From NCBI GenBank assembly GCA_027489455.1, contig JAIXZR010000019.1, positions 1 through 49,830 of the forward strand: a stretch of 49,830 nucleotides of DNA, written 5' to 3'. The stretch is from Rubrivivax sp. Its GTDB lineage: Bacteria; Pseudomonadota; Gammaproteobacteria; Burkholderiales; Burkholderiaceae_C. Position 1 is the stretch's first letter; every line of letters begins with the position of its first letter. Under the pieces are notes generated by a model. The model ran no database searches, was not told the DNA's origin, and saw only the letters and a program-made list of their open reading frames with translations. This document shows positions 17,834 through 25,891 of the stretch, in pieces. Position numbers and translations under genes: made by a program.

Positions 17834-17974
17834 AATGTTTGCAAGATCACTCCCGGCGCCAGTCTAGGTGGGCCCGGCGCGAAGGCCGCCCCTGCCGACG
17901 GCCGCGCCTCCGCGAATGCGGGGTGCACGAAAAGGGGGGCCGCCAGCGATCCAGGCCCACCGCGCGCCCCTGCC

Positions 17975-19561
17975 GTGCCCCCACCCAGCCCTTCCCGTCC
18001 CGCCAGCCTGGCGCCACGCGCGGCCGGGCGCGCGCGCCGCCGCGCGCCGCGCTGGCGCCGGCTGCTGGCGGTGCTGGCCGTGCTGGCGGCCCTGCTGCTG
18101 GCCACGGTGCTGGCAGCTGGGGTGGCGCTGGGCCACCCGCCCACGGCCATCTGGCGCGAGCTGCAATCGCGCAGCCCGGGCGAACTGCTGCGCCACCTGC
18201 AGCGCCGGCTGCAGGGGCACGACACCCTGCAGACGCTGGCCGGGCCGGTGCTGTCACGCCTGCAGGCGCGGGTGGAGCGGCCCGTGCCGCCGCTGCAACA
18301 GACAACGCTGGGCAAGGGCCAGCAGGCGCAGACGCTGCCGCGGGTGCGCTTCGACAGCGCCGGCCGCCCGATGCCGCTGGCCGCCGCCGACGTGGCGGCC
18401 GCCGCGCAGGTGCCTGGCGCCGCGCTGGCCCAGGGGCCGCTGCCGGACGTGCGCGTGGACAACGTCGCGGCCCTGGTGCAAGCGGTGCGCGAAGCCCGCG
18501 CCGGCCAGGTGATCGAGATCGCCCCGGGCCGCTACCGGCTGGAGCAGACGCTGCAGATCGGTACGGCCGGCCTGCCCGAAGGCCCGATCACGCTGCGCGC
18601 GGCACGGCCGGGCAGCGTCTGGCTGGACGTGGCCACGGTGCAGGGCGTGAACCTGAAGGCGCCGTACTGGGTGTTCGAGAACCTCAACTGGCGCGGCACC
18701 TGCACCGGCGAAGGCCACAAGCACTGCGAGCACGCGATCCACGTCGTCGGCGCGGCGGTGGGCACGGTGATCGTGAACAACCTGATGCAGGACTTCAACG
18801 CGCCCATCAAGGTCAATGGCGAGGACGGCCGCTGGCCCGACCACGGCCTGCTGCAGTTCAGCACGCTGCAGAACAGCGCGCCGCGCCAGACGCGCGGCCC
18901 GGTGGCGCTGTTCGATCTGGTGGGCGCGCGCGGCTGGCGCGTGGCCGACAGCCTGATCGCCGACTTCGTGCGCACCGGCGGCGACCGCGTGTCCTACGGC
19001 GCCTTCATGAAGGGCGCCGGCAGCGGGGGTGTCTTCGAGCGCAACCTGGTGCTGTGCACGCGCAGCGGCATCTCGCAGCACGGGGTGCGCGTGGGGCTGT
19101 CGTTCGGCGGCGGCGGCACCGGGCCCGAGTACTGCCGCGACGGCCGCTGCGCGCTGGAATTCAGCCAGGGCGTGATGCAGAACAACATCGTCGCGCACTG
19201 CAACGACGTGGGCATCGACGTCAACCGCTCGGCCGGCATCCAGCTGCTGCACAACACGCTGATCAACACCGCCGGCATCGGCGCACGCGGGCTGGAAAGC
19301 ACGGCCACGGTGCAGGGCAACGCCACCGACGGCGGCATCCGCGCCCGCGACGGCGCGCTGCTGCAGGCCCAGCACAACCTGGCTGGCGCCGATCTGGCCG
19401 ACTGGTGGCAAACCCCCGACGCGCTGGACCTGCGCTGGCGCCAGCCGCTGCCCACCGCGCCCAGCCTGCTGGCGCAGGATTTCTGCGGCCTGCCGCGGCC
19501 GCAGCCGCCGGCGGTGGGTGCGGCAGGGCAGCCGGGCTGCGCGCCGCAGGGCGGGCGCTGA
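17975..19561 (+). CDS. Right-handed parallel beta-helix protein, polysaccharide-lyase-like
   Basis: Product of 528 residues. A basic N-terminus and one hydrophobic segment (LLAVLAVLAALLLATVLAAGVALG, about residues 29-52) make it a signal-anchored or secreted envelope protein. From about residue 175 it reads as a parallel beta-helix of the pectate lyase/chondroitinase B type: VRVDNVAALVQAVREARAGQVIEIAPGRYRL, then short coils with GVNLKAPYWVFENLNW, VFERNLVLCTRSGISQHG and VGIDVNRSAGIQLLHNTLIN. Such proteins bind or cut polysaccharides, which suits the locus. The catalytic residues cannot be assigned. The start is GTG 17975-17977, in a 141-bp divergent gap whose only AT-rich spot is CATAAT at 17831-17836. 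Confidence 0.75.
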   Translation: MPPPSPSRPASLAPRAAGRARRRAPRWRRLLAVLAVLAALLLATVLAAGVALGHPPTAIWRELQSRSPGELLRHLQRRLQGHDTLQTLAGPVLSRLQARVERPVPPLQQTTLGKGQQAQTLPRVRFDSAGRPMPLAAADVAAAAQVPGAALAQGPLPDVRVDNVAALVQAVREARAGQVIEIAPGRYRLEQTLQIGTAGLPEGPITLRAARPGSVWLDVATVQGVNLKAPYWVFENLNWRGTCTGEGHKHCEHAIHVVGAAVGTVIVNNLMQDFNAPIKVNGEDGRWPDHGLLQFSTLQNSAPRQTRGPVALFDLVGARGWRVADSLIADFVRTGGDRVSYGAFMKGAGSGGVFERNLVLCTRSGISQHGVRVGLSFGGGGTGPEYCRDGRCALEFSQGVMQNNIVAHCNDVGIDVNRSAGIQLLHNTLINTAGIGARGLESTATVQGNATDGGIRARDGALLQAQHNLAGADLADWWQTPDALDLRWRQPLPTAPSLLAQDFCGLPRPQPPAVGAAGQPGCAPQGGR

Positions 19562-19571
19562 CCGCCCGCCC
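19549..19571. terminator. Terminator-like hairpin between convergent genes
   Basis: GGGCGGGC (19549-19556) and GCCCGCCC (19564-19571) form a perfect 8-bp stem. The 7-nt loop contains the TGA stop of the beta-helix gene. It lies 14 bp from the stop of the convergent decarboxylase gene, so it can serve both directions. There is no T-tract. Confidence 0.5.
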
Positions 19572-19585
19572 GGCCGCGCCCGCCG

Positions 19586-20815
19586 CTACACCAGCACTTC
19601 CACGCAGTGCGGGTGCCCCAGGAAATCCTGCGGGCTAGCACTGGCGCCATAGGCGCCGGACTGGAACACCACCAGCAGATCGCCCGGCTGGGCCTGCGGC
19701 AGGTCCACCAGATCGCCCAGGCGGTCCAGCGGCGTGCACAGCGGGCCGACGACGTTGACCGGCTCGCGCAGCAGGCCCGGGCGGTCGACCGCGGCTTCCA
19801 GCGGGTAGTTGCGCCGGAACACCTGGCCGAAGTTGCCCGAAGCCGCCAGATGCTGGTGCAGCCCGCCGTCGGTGACCAGGAAGACCTGCCCGCGCGAGAC
19901 CTTGCGGTCCAGCACGCGCGCCACATAGATGCCGGCTTCGGCCACCAGGTAGCGGCCCAGCTCCACCACCAGCGCGGCGCCGGGCAGCTCGGCCTGCGCG
20001 CGCGCGGCCAGCTCGGCCAGGCCGGCGATGACGGGGGCTTCGTCCAGCGGCTGCTCGCCCGGGAAGTAGGGCACGCCCCAGCCGCCGCCGACGTTCAGAC
20101 TGCGCACGGGGGTGCCGGCCTGCGCGGCCAGCGACAGCGCCAGGTCGAAGCAGGCGCGCTGCGCTTCCACCAGTGCGGCGGCATTCAGATTCTGCGATCC
20201 GGCGTAGAGGTGGAAGCCTTCGAAGCCCAGGCCCAGATGCGAGATCTCCGTCAGCAGCGCCGGCACGCGTTCGGCATCCACGCCGAAGGGCCGCCCGCCG
20301 CCCCCCATGCGCATGCCCGAGCCCTTCAGCTCGAAAGGCGGGTTCACGCGCACGGCCACGCGCGCTGGCAGGCCCAGCTGCTGCGCGGCAGCGGCCAGCA
20401 GGGGCACTTCGCGTTCGGATTCGATGTTCACCAGCACACCGGCGGCCACGGCCTGGCGCAGCTCGGCGTCGCGCTTGCCCGGCCCGGCGAAGCTGATGTG
20501 CGCCGGCGCGGCGCCCGCGTCCAGCGCCACCTGCAGCTCGCCCGCGGAAGCGACGTCGATGCCGTCCACCAGGCCGGCCATCAACGCCACCAGCGCCGGC
20601 ATCGGATTGGCCTTCATCGCGTAATGCAGCTGCACGCCGGCCGGCAGCCGCGCGCGCAGCCCGCCCACGTGCTGACGCAGGAAGCCGCGGTCCAGCGCGT
20701 AGAAGGGCGTGCTGCCCACGCGTGCGGCCAGGCGCGACAGGGGCTGGCCGGCAACGTGGATCTCGCCGTCGATGCGCGGGAAGGCGCGGCGCGGCGCGTG
20801 GGGGAGGGTGCTCAT
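19586..20815 (-). CDS. PLP-dependent decarboxylase, exosortase A system-associated
   Basis: Product of 409 residues from the fold-III PLP decarboxylase family (ornithine/diaminopimelate decarboxylase type). The PLP lysine is Lys68 in HYAMKANP. Other motifs are FAGPGKRD, GGGWGVPYF (phosphate-binding), ELGRYLVAEAG, GPLCTPLDRLG with the subunit-crossing Cys at about residue 360, and the closing SGAYGASAS. This subfamily is a regular partner of exosortase A loci, and its amino-acid substrate is unknown. The ATG (20813-20815) overlaps the TGA of the AMP-ligase gene, so the two are translationally coupled. The stop is TAG. Confidence 0.9.
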   Translation of the reverse strand: MSTLPHAPRRAFPRIDGEIHVAGQPLSRLAARVGSTPFYALDRGFLRQHVGGLRARLPAGVQLHYAMKANPMPALVALMAGLVDGIDVASAGELQVALDAGAAPAHISFAGPGKRDAELRQAVAAGVLVNIESEREVPLLAAAAQQLGLPARVAVRVNPPFELKGSGMRMGGGGRPFGVDAERVPALLTEISHLGLGFEGFHLYAGSQNLNAAALVEAQRACFDLALSLAAQAGTPVRSLNVGGGWGVPYFPGEQPLDEAPVIAGLAELAARAQAELPGAALVVELGRYLVAEAGIYVARVLDRKVSRGQVFLVTDGGLHQHLAASGNFGQVFRRNYPLEAAVDRPGLLREPVNVVGPLCTPLDRLGDLVDLPQAQPGDLLVVFQSGAYGASASPQDFLGHPHCVEVLV

Positions 20816-22458
20816 GCCGGGCGGGCCTCGGTCAGCGTGGCGGCGGCCTGCTCGGCCAGCGCGCGCCGGTCCAGCTTGCCATTGGGGTTGCGGGGCAGGC
20901 TGGCGCTGTGCAGGTGCAGCTGCGCGGGCACCATCCAGGCCGGCAGCTGGCGGCGGCAGTGCTGCAGGGCCTGATCGATGGCCGCGGCGGGGGCCGCGTC
21001 GCCGGCCGCGGCATGCAGCAGCACGCTGGCATGCACGGCCTGGCCCAGCGTGGGGTGCGGCAGGCCGAAGACGGCGCATTCCTGCACCACGCCGCTGGCG
21101 TAGAGCACCTCTTCCACCTCGGACGGGCTGACGCGGTAGCCGGAGGTCTTGATCATCTCGTCGCGCCGGGCCACGAAGTACAGGAAGCCTTCCTCGTCCA
21201 GCCGCACGGTATCGCCGGAAAACACCGCGATCTCGGGCAGCACCGCACCGGGCGGGCGCAGCGGGGCCGGCAGCGGCCTGAAGCGCAGCGCCGTCATCTC
21301 GGCATCGCCCCAGTAGCCCTGGGCCACCAGCGGGCCGCGGTGCACCAGCTCGCCGGGCTCGCCAGGCGCGCAGGGCTGGCCGTCTTCGCGCAGCACCAGG
21401 ATCTGCGCGTTCGGGATCGCGCGGCCGATGGATTCCGGCCGCCGGTCGGCTTCCTGCGGCGGCAGGTAGGTGGAGCGGAAGGCCTCCGTCAGCCCGTACA
21501 TCAGGTACGGCGCGGCCTGCGGCCAGCGCTGGCGCAGCCCGGCCAGCACCGGCAGCGGCATCTTGCCGCCGGTGTTGGCGAAGTAGCGCAGCCGGCAGGG
21601 CGCATCGGCCGGCCAGGGCGCCGCCAGCAGTTGTGCATACAAGGCCGGCACTGCCGTGATGCCGGTGATGCCTTCGGCCACCAGCACCTTCAGCACATCG
21701 CCCGGCAGCAGGTAGTTCAACAGCACCACGCGCGCACCGCTGGCGAAGGCGGTGGTGAGCTGGCTGAAGCCGGCGTCGAAGGACAGCGGCAGCACCGCCA
21801 GCAGGCTGTCGCCAGGATGGTTGCCCAGGTAGGTGGCCACGCTGGTGGCGCCGCACACCAGGTTTCGGTGCGACAGCATCACGCCCTTGGGCCGGCCGGT
21901 GCTGCCGGACGTGTAGAGGATGGCGCAGAGATCGTTGTCCAGCACGCGCGGCGGCCAGGGCGCAGCGGCATCGGCGCCGGCGGCGACGAAATCCGCCCAG
22001 GGCAGCGCCGATCCAGCGGCCAGGCGGCCGGCTGGCCCCACGCACACGCAGGCCAGGCCGGGCAGCGAGGCCAGTGCGTCCTGCAGCAGCGCCAGCCGTG
22101 CCGGCGTGGTGACGAGCAGCTGCGCGCCGCTGTCGGCCAGCACATGGGCCACCTGTGTGGCCTTGAGCTGCGGATTGACGGGCACGAAGACCGCGCCCGC
22201 CGCCGCCGCGCCGAAGCAGGCGATGACGAACTCGGCGCACTTGTCCAGCCACACGGCCACGCGGGCGCCGGCCGGCACGCGCGCGGCGGTGGCGGCGGCG
22301 GCGGCCTGCACCTGCTGCGCCAGCTCGTCGTAGCGCCAGTGGCGGCCGTCGGCCGTCAGCGCCAGGGCATCGGGGTGGGTCTGGGCGCGGTGCAGCAGCA
22401 GATCGTGCAGCAGCTGGGCGGGCGGGGTAAACGCGCAGGGCGGAGCGGGCGTGGCCAT
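20812..22458 (-). CDS. Acyl-CoA/aminoacyl ligase (AMP-forming), exosortase A system-associated
   Basis: Product of 548 residues from the ANL adenylating superfamily. It has the phosphate-binding loop LYTSGSTGRPKGV (181-193), MYGLTEAFRSTYLPP, the SGDTVRLDEEGFLYFVARRDEMIKTSGYRV hinge region split over motifs (SGDTV, RRDEMIK, SGYRVSP) and the C-terminal catalytic Lys in PNGKLDR. It activates a carboxylic acid as an acyl-adenylate and passes it to a thiol, probably the ACP encoded divergently 195 bp away. I chose the ATG at 22456-22458; the frame runs upstream without family similarity. Substrate unknown. A CACAAT at 22562-22567 (minus) is a weak promoter candidate. Confidence 0.88.
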   Translation of the reverse strand: MATPAPPCAFTPPAQLLHDLLLHRAQTHPDALALTADGRHWRYDELAQQVQAAAAATAARVPAGARVAVWLDKCAEFVIACFGAAAAGAVFVPVNPQLKATQVAHVLADSGAQLLVTTPARLALLQDALASLPGLACVCVGPAGRLAAGSALPWADFVAAGADAAAPWPPRVLDNDLCAILYTSGSTGRPKGVMLSHRNLVCGATSVATYLGNHPGDSLLAVLPLSFDAGFSQLTTAFASGARVVLLNYLLPGDVLKVLVAEGITGITAVPALYAQLLAAPWPADAPCRLRYFANTGGKMPLPVLAGLRQRWPQAAPYLMYGLTEAFRSTYLPPQEADRRPESIGRAIPNAQILVLREDGQPCAPGEPGELVHRGPLVAQGYWGDAEMTALRFRPLPAPLRPPGAVLPEIAVFSGDTVRLDEEGFLYFVARRDEMIKTSGYRVSPSEVEEVLYASGVVQECAVFGLPHPTLGQAVHASVLLHAAAGDAAPAAAIDQALQHCRRQLPAWMVPAQLHLHSASLPRNPNGKLDRRALAEQAAATLTEARPA

Positions 22459-22618
22459 GGGAGAGGTGGGGTGAATGGGCTGCGGATGCCGGTGCGCCGG
22501 CCCCGGCACGGGCCGCCCGGGCCCTGGGACAGGGGGGTGACCACAGCGCGCAGCGCAGGCGATTGTGAAGCCCTGCATGGCCCGCGCGGGAATGCCCGGA
22601 CAGCGGCGCTTGCAGCTT

Positions 22619-22653
22619 CTGCCAAGGGTGTCACTGCCACCTAGAATTTGCGG
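22619..22653 (+). promoter_or_regulatory. Candidate sigma70 promoter with 6-nt spacer to the ACP start
   Basis: CTGCCA (22619-22624, four of six matches to TTGACA) and TAGAAT (22642-22647, five of six to TATAAT) are 17 bp apart. TTGCGG then leads directly into the ATG at 22654. Transcription starting 7 nt after the hexamer would give a leaderless message; no Shine-Dalgarno sequence is present. Confidence 0.55.
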
Positions 22654-22932
22654 ATGGTTCCTGCTGCACCCGCCTCCACCGACACGCTGCTGCCCCTGCT
22701 GGCAGCCCTGATCCAGCAGGCCCTGGCACTGCCGCCCGACCGGCTGCCGGCCGAGCGCGACACGCCGCTGCTGGGCGCCGTGCCCGAGCTCGATTCGATG
22801 GCCGTGGTGAGCCTGCTCACGGCGCTGGAAGACCGCTTCGGCATCACGCTGGACGAATCCGAACTCAGCGCCGAGACCTTCTCCACCCTCGGCAGCCTGG
22901 GCGATTTCGTCAGCGCGCAGCTGGCGCGCTGA
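22654..22932 (+). CDS. Acyl carrier protein, exosortase A system-associated
   Basis: Product of 92 residues with the phosphopantetheine site at Ser48 in PELDSMAVVSLL, followed by the acidic helix region EDRFGITLDESELSAETFSTL. This is the discrete carrier protein of the XrtA locus. It probably carries the acyl or aminoacyl group made by the divergent ligase. I chose ATG 22654 over the TTG at 22648 because the TTG lies between the candidate -10 element and the ATG. It is followed after 19 nt by the hydrolase 2 gene. Confidence 0.9.
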   Translation: MVPAAPASTDTLLPLLAALIQQALALPPDRLPAERDTPLLGAVPELDSMAVVSLLTALEDRFGITLDESELSAETFSTLGSLGDFVSAQLAR

Positions 22933-22951
22933 CCCGCCGGGCCCGCCGCGC

Positions 22952-23830
22952 GTGCAGGCCTCGCTGCCCCGGGTCCAAGCGCTGTACCTGCAGGCCCCGG
23001 CCGGGCCGATGTTCGCCCTGCACCATGCGCCGGCCCCGGCCGGCGTGACGCCGCGCGCGGCCGTGGTGTTCGTGCATGCGCTGGCCGAGGAGATGAACAA
23101 GTCGCGCCGCATGGCCGCACTGCAGGCACGCGCCCTGGCGCAGGCCGGGGTGGCCGTGCTGCAGCCCGACCTGCACGGCTGCGGCGACAGCAGCGGCGAC
23201 TTCGTCGACGCCCGCTGGCCGCTGTGGCTGCAGGACGTGGCCTGCGCGCTGGCCTGGCTGCAGGCACAACACCCGGGCGCACCGCTGTGGCTGTGGGGCC
23301 ACCGTGCCGGGGCGCTGCTGGCCGCCCAGGCACTGCACGCCGCCCACGGCGGCAGCGCGGTGGCCGGCCTGCTGCTGTGGCAACCGCTGGCCCGGGGCGA
23401 CGACGCGTTGCGCCCCTGGCGCCGCATGCAACAGGTGGCCGGGCTGCTGGCAGGCCGCCCGCCTGCGGCCAGTCTGGCGCCTGCCACCGGCAGCGGGGCA
23501 GCAGCCACCGGCCCGGGGATGCAGGCCGCCGGCTACGCCTTCCACGCCGAGCTGCTGCACGCCCTGCAGGGCGTGCAGCTGACGCCGCCTCCGGCAGCCG
23601 CCCTGCAGCCGGCCCGGCCGACGATCTGGCTGGACCTGCACGACCCCGGCCTGCCGGCGCCCACGGTCGCACCGGCGGCCGCCGCGGCCTGGGCCGCTGC
23701 CGGGCCGCTGCACCACGCCAGCCTGCCCGGCCCGGCCTTCTGGCGCAGCACCGACATCGACGAAGTGCCGGCGCTGATCGACGCCACCACGCGCGCCCTG
23801 CTGCAGGCCTGCCCGCCCCGCCATGCGTGA
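22952..23830 (+). CDS. Alpha/beta hydrolase-fold protein, exosortase A system-associated hydrolase 2
   Basis: Product of 292 residues that matches the XrtA-associated hydrolase 2 family. It shows VFVHALAEEMNKSRRM, PDLHGCGDSSGDF and LWLWGHRAGALLAA. The nucleophile elbow, usually GxSxG, reads Gly-His-Arg-Ala-Gly (residues 116-120), so there is no Ser, Cys or Asp at the nucleophile position. It may therefore be a non-catalytic or atypical member. The start is GTG 22952-22954. Its last 8 nt overlap the start of the hydrolase 1 gene. Confidence 0.85.
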   Translation: MQASLPRVQALYLQAPAGPMFALHHAPAPAGVTPRAAVVFVHALAEEMNKSRRMAALQARALAQAGVAVLQPDLHGCGDSSGDFVDARWPLWLQDVACALAWLQAQHPGAPLWLWGHRAGALLAAQALHAAHGGSAVAGLLLWQPLARGDDALRPWRRMQQVAGLLAGRPPAASLAPATGSGAAATGPGMQAAGYAFHAELLHALQGVQLTPPPAAALQPARPTIWLDLHDPGLPAPTVAPAAAAAWAAAGPLHHASLPGPAFWRSTDIDEVPALIDATTRALLQACPPRHA

Positions 23831-24704
23831 ACAGGCGCTGCTGCTGCCTTGCCAGGGCGAAACGCTGGTGGCCGTGCTGGCCTGCCCGCCCGATGCGCCG
23901 CCGCCCGGCCCGCCCGCGGCCCCGGGGCTGGGCCTGGTGATCGTGGTCGGCGGCCCGCAGGTGCGCACCGGTAGCCACCGCCAGTTCACGCGGCTGGCAC
24001 GGCTGGCGGCGAAGGCCGGCCACCCGGCGCTGCGCTTCGATCTGCGCGGCATGGGCGACAGCACCGGCACGCCGCGCGCCTACACCGACATCGACGACGA
24101 CATCGCCTGCGCCATCGACGGCCTGCTGCAGGCCCGGCCGGACCTGCCGGGCGTGCTGCTCTGGGGCCTGTGCGACGCCGCCACCGCCGTGGCGCTGTAC
24201 CTGCAGCGCCGGCGGGACCCGCGCGTGGCCGCCGTCTGCCTGGTCAACCCCTGGGTCCGCAGCGCCCAGACGCTGGCCCAGGCGCGGCTGCAGCACTACT
24301 ACCGCCGCCGGCTGCTGCAGGCCGAGTTCTGGCGCAAGCTGCTGCGCGGCGGCGTGGGCCTGGCGGCCTGGCGCAGCTGGCGCGAACAGCGGCAGCTGGC
24401 GCGGCAGGCCACCCCCGGCCCGGCCGCCGCGGCGGCCAGCGCCCCGGGCAGCGTCAGCCCGCTGGCAGGGCAGGTGTTCGCCGCGCTCGACGGCTTCGGC
24501 CGCCCAGTGCATCTGGTGCTGTCGCAGGCCGACCTGACGGCGCAGGAATTCACCGCCGCGCTGCAGGCGCGCTACGGCGCCACGCCGCCCTGGCCCGTGC
24601 ACCGCATCGCCGACGCCGACCACACCTGCAGCAGCCCTGCCGCCGACGCCGCGCTGATGGCCGCCAGCCTGGCCGCGCTGCGCACCGGCGCTGCGCCCGG
24701 CTGA
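23823..24704 (+). CDS. Alpha/beta hydrolase, exosortase A system-associated hydrolase 1
   Basis: Product of 293 residues matching the XrtA-associated hydrolase 1 family: MREQALLLPCQGETLVAVL, VIVVGGPQVRTGSHRQFTRL, LRFDLRGMGDSTG, and LLWGLCDAATAV. Cys117 occupies the nucleophile position of the elbow (GLCDAA) in place of Ser. The possible acid/His part includes ADADHTCSSP, where His could be catalytic. With hydrolase 2 and the ACP it forms a tight plus-strand unit. Role unknown; release or transfer of a carrier-bound group would fit. Confidence 0.85.
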   Translation: MREQALLLPCQGETLVAVLACPPDAPPPGPPAAPGLGLVIVVGGPQVRTGSHRQFTRLARLAAKAGHPALRFDLRGMGDSTGTPRAYTDIDDDIACAIDGLLQARPDLPGVLLWGLCDAATAVALYLQRRRDPRVAAVCLVNPWVRSAQTLAQARLQHYYRRRLLQAEFWRKLLRGGVGLAAWRSWREQRQLARQATPGPAAAAASAPGSVSPLAGQVFAALDGFGRPVHLVLSQADLTAQEFTAALQARYGATPPWPVHRIADADHTCSSPAADAALMAASLAALRTGAAPG

Positions 24705-24757
24705 GGGCGCGCAGCCGGCTTGGCCCGACTGCCGGGACTGCACACTCCGGCCCTGCC

Positions 24758-25891
24758 ATGGTCGCCGCCCTCACCCCCCCCCTGCACTGGCATGCGCCGC
24801 TGTCGGCCCTGCCTGCTGCGGCGCTGGCGCTGCTGCACGAAGCCAGCCGCGATGACGTCTACCGCCACCCGGCCTGGCTGGCCAACCTGGCGCAGACGGT
24901 GGCCTTCGCGCCGCTGCAGCCGCGCTACGCCGTGCTGCAGCGCGCCGGTGCGCCGCGCGTGCTGCTGCCCCTGCTGTGGCCCGGCGGCGGCGCCGGCCCC
25001 GGGCCGCGCCGGGCGCGGTCGCTGGCCAACTACTACAGCCCGCTGGCGCACCCGGCCAGCGCCATCGACGCCAGCGCCGACGACTGGCGGCAGCTCTGCC
25101 TGGCGCTGCGCCAGCCCCAGCCGGGCGCGCCCGGGGCAGCCGGCCGCATCGACAGCCTGCAGCTGGGCCCGCTGGACCTGGCCAGCCCGCAGGCCCAGGC
25201 GCTGCAGCAGGGCCTGGCCGACGCCGGCTGGCGCACGCGGCCGTACTTCTGCTTCGGCAACTGGCACCACCGGCTGCCGGCCGGCGGCGCCGAGCGCTGG
25301 GCCGGCTACTGGGCCGGGCGCGACGGCGCGCTGCGCAACACCGCCGCGCGCATGGGCCGGCGCTTTGCCCGTGCCGGCGGGCGCTTCGAGATCATCACCG
25401 GCCCCGCCGGGCTGGACGCGGCACTGGCCGCCTACGAGCAGGTCTACGCCCACAGCTGGAAAGGCGCCGAGCCGCACCCCGGCTTCCTGCCCGGGCTGGC
25501 ACGCGCGGCCGCGGCCCAGGGCTGGCTGCGCCTGGGGCTGGCCTGGCTGGGCCCGCAGCCGGTGGCGGCCCAGCTGTGGCTGGTGCAGCCGCCGCGCGCC
25601 AGCATCTACAAGCTGGCCTACCGCGAAGACGCCGCCAGCTATTCGCCCGGCACGCTGCTCACCGCCGAACTGCTGCAGCAGGTGCTGGCCGATCCGGCCG
25701 TGCGCGAGATCGACTACGGCATGGGCGACGAGCCCTACAAGCGCCAGTGGATGGACCAGCGCCGCGAGCGCTGGGGCCTGGAGGCCCTGAACCCGGCCAC
25801 CCTGCGCGGCCAGGCGCTGCGCCTGCAGCGCGCGCTGGCAGGCTGGCGCCGCGCCGCCGCGCCGCCGCCGGCGGCGAACGGGGCCGCATGA
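24758..25891 (+). CDS. GNAT/FemAB-like N-acyltransferase
   Basis: Product of 377 residues that resembles the CelD/BcsL-type GNAT (acetyltransferase 6) proteins of polysaccharide loci. The C-terminal half has the typical AYEQVYAHSWKGAEPHPGF, RLGLAWLGPQPVAAQLWL, YKLAYREDAASYSPGTLL and the closing DYGMGDEPYKRQW. It probably transfers an acyl group to a sugar or lipid intermediate in the cytoplasm. The ATG 24758-24760 is the first start in frame with similarity. The stop overlaps the flippase ATG (ATGA). Confidence 0.78.
   Translation: MVAALTPPLHWHAPLSALPAAALALLHEASRDDVYRHPAWLANLAQTVAFAPLQPRYAVLQRAGAPRVLLPLLWPGGGAGPGPRRARSLANYYSPLAHPASAIDASADDWRQLCLALRQPQPGAPGAAGRIDSLQLGPLDLASPQAQALQQGLADAGWRTRPYFCFGNWHHRLPAGGAERWAGYWAGRDGALRNTAARMGRRFARAGGRFEIITGPAGLDAALAAYEQVYAHSWKGAEPHPGFLPGLARAAAAQGWLRLGLAWLGPQPVAAQLWLVQPPRASIYKLAYREDAASYSPGTLLTAELLQQVLADPAVREIDYGMGDEPYKRQWMDQRRERWGLEALNPATLRGQALRLQRALAGWRRAAAPPPAANGAA

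Noticed and set aside
17831-17860. Sigma54-like spacing (CGGGAG-N5-TTGCA) on the minus strand before the O-antigen-ligase-like gene
   Set aside because: The spacing fits, but the implied transcription start lies downstream of the ATG at 17833 and the -24 part is poor.
20816-22252. Long upstream extension of the decarboxylase frame
   Set aside because: The extra residues lie out of frame with the AMP-ligase gene, which has all its motifs. The decarboxylase begins at 20815 by ATGA overlap.
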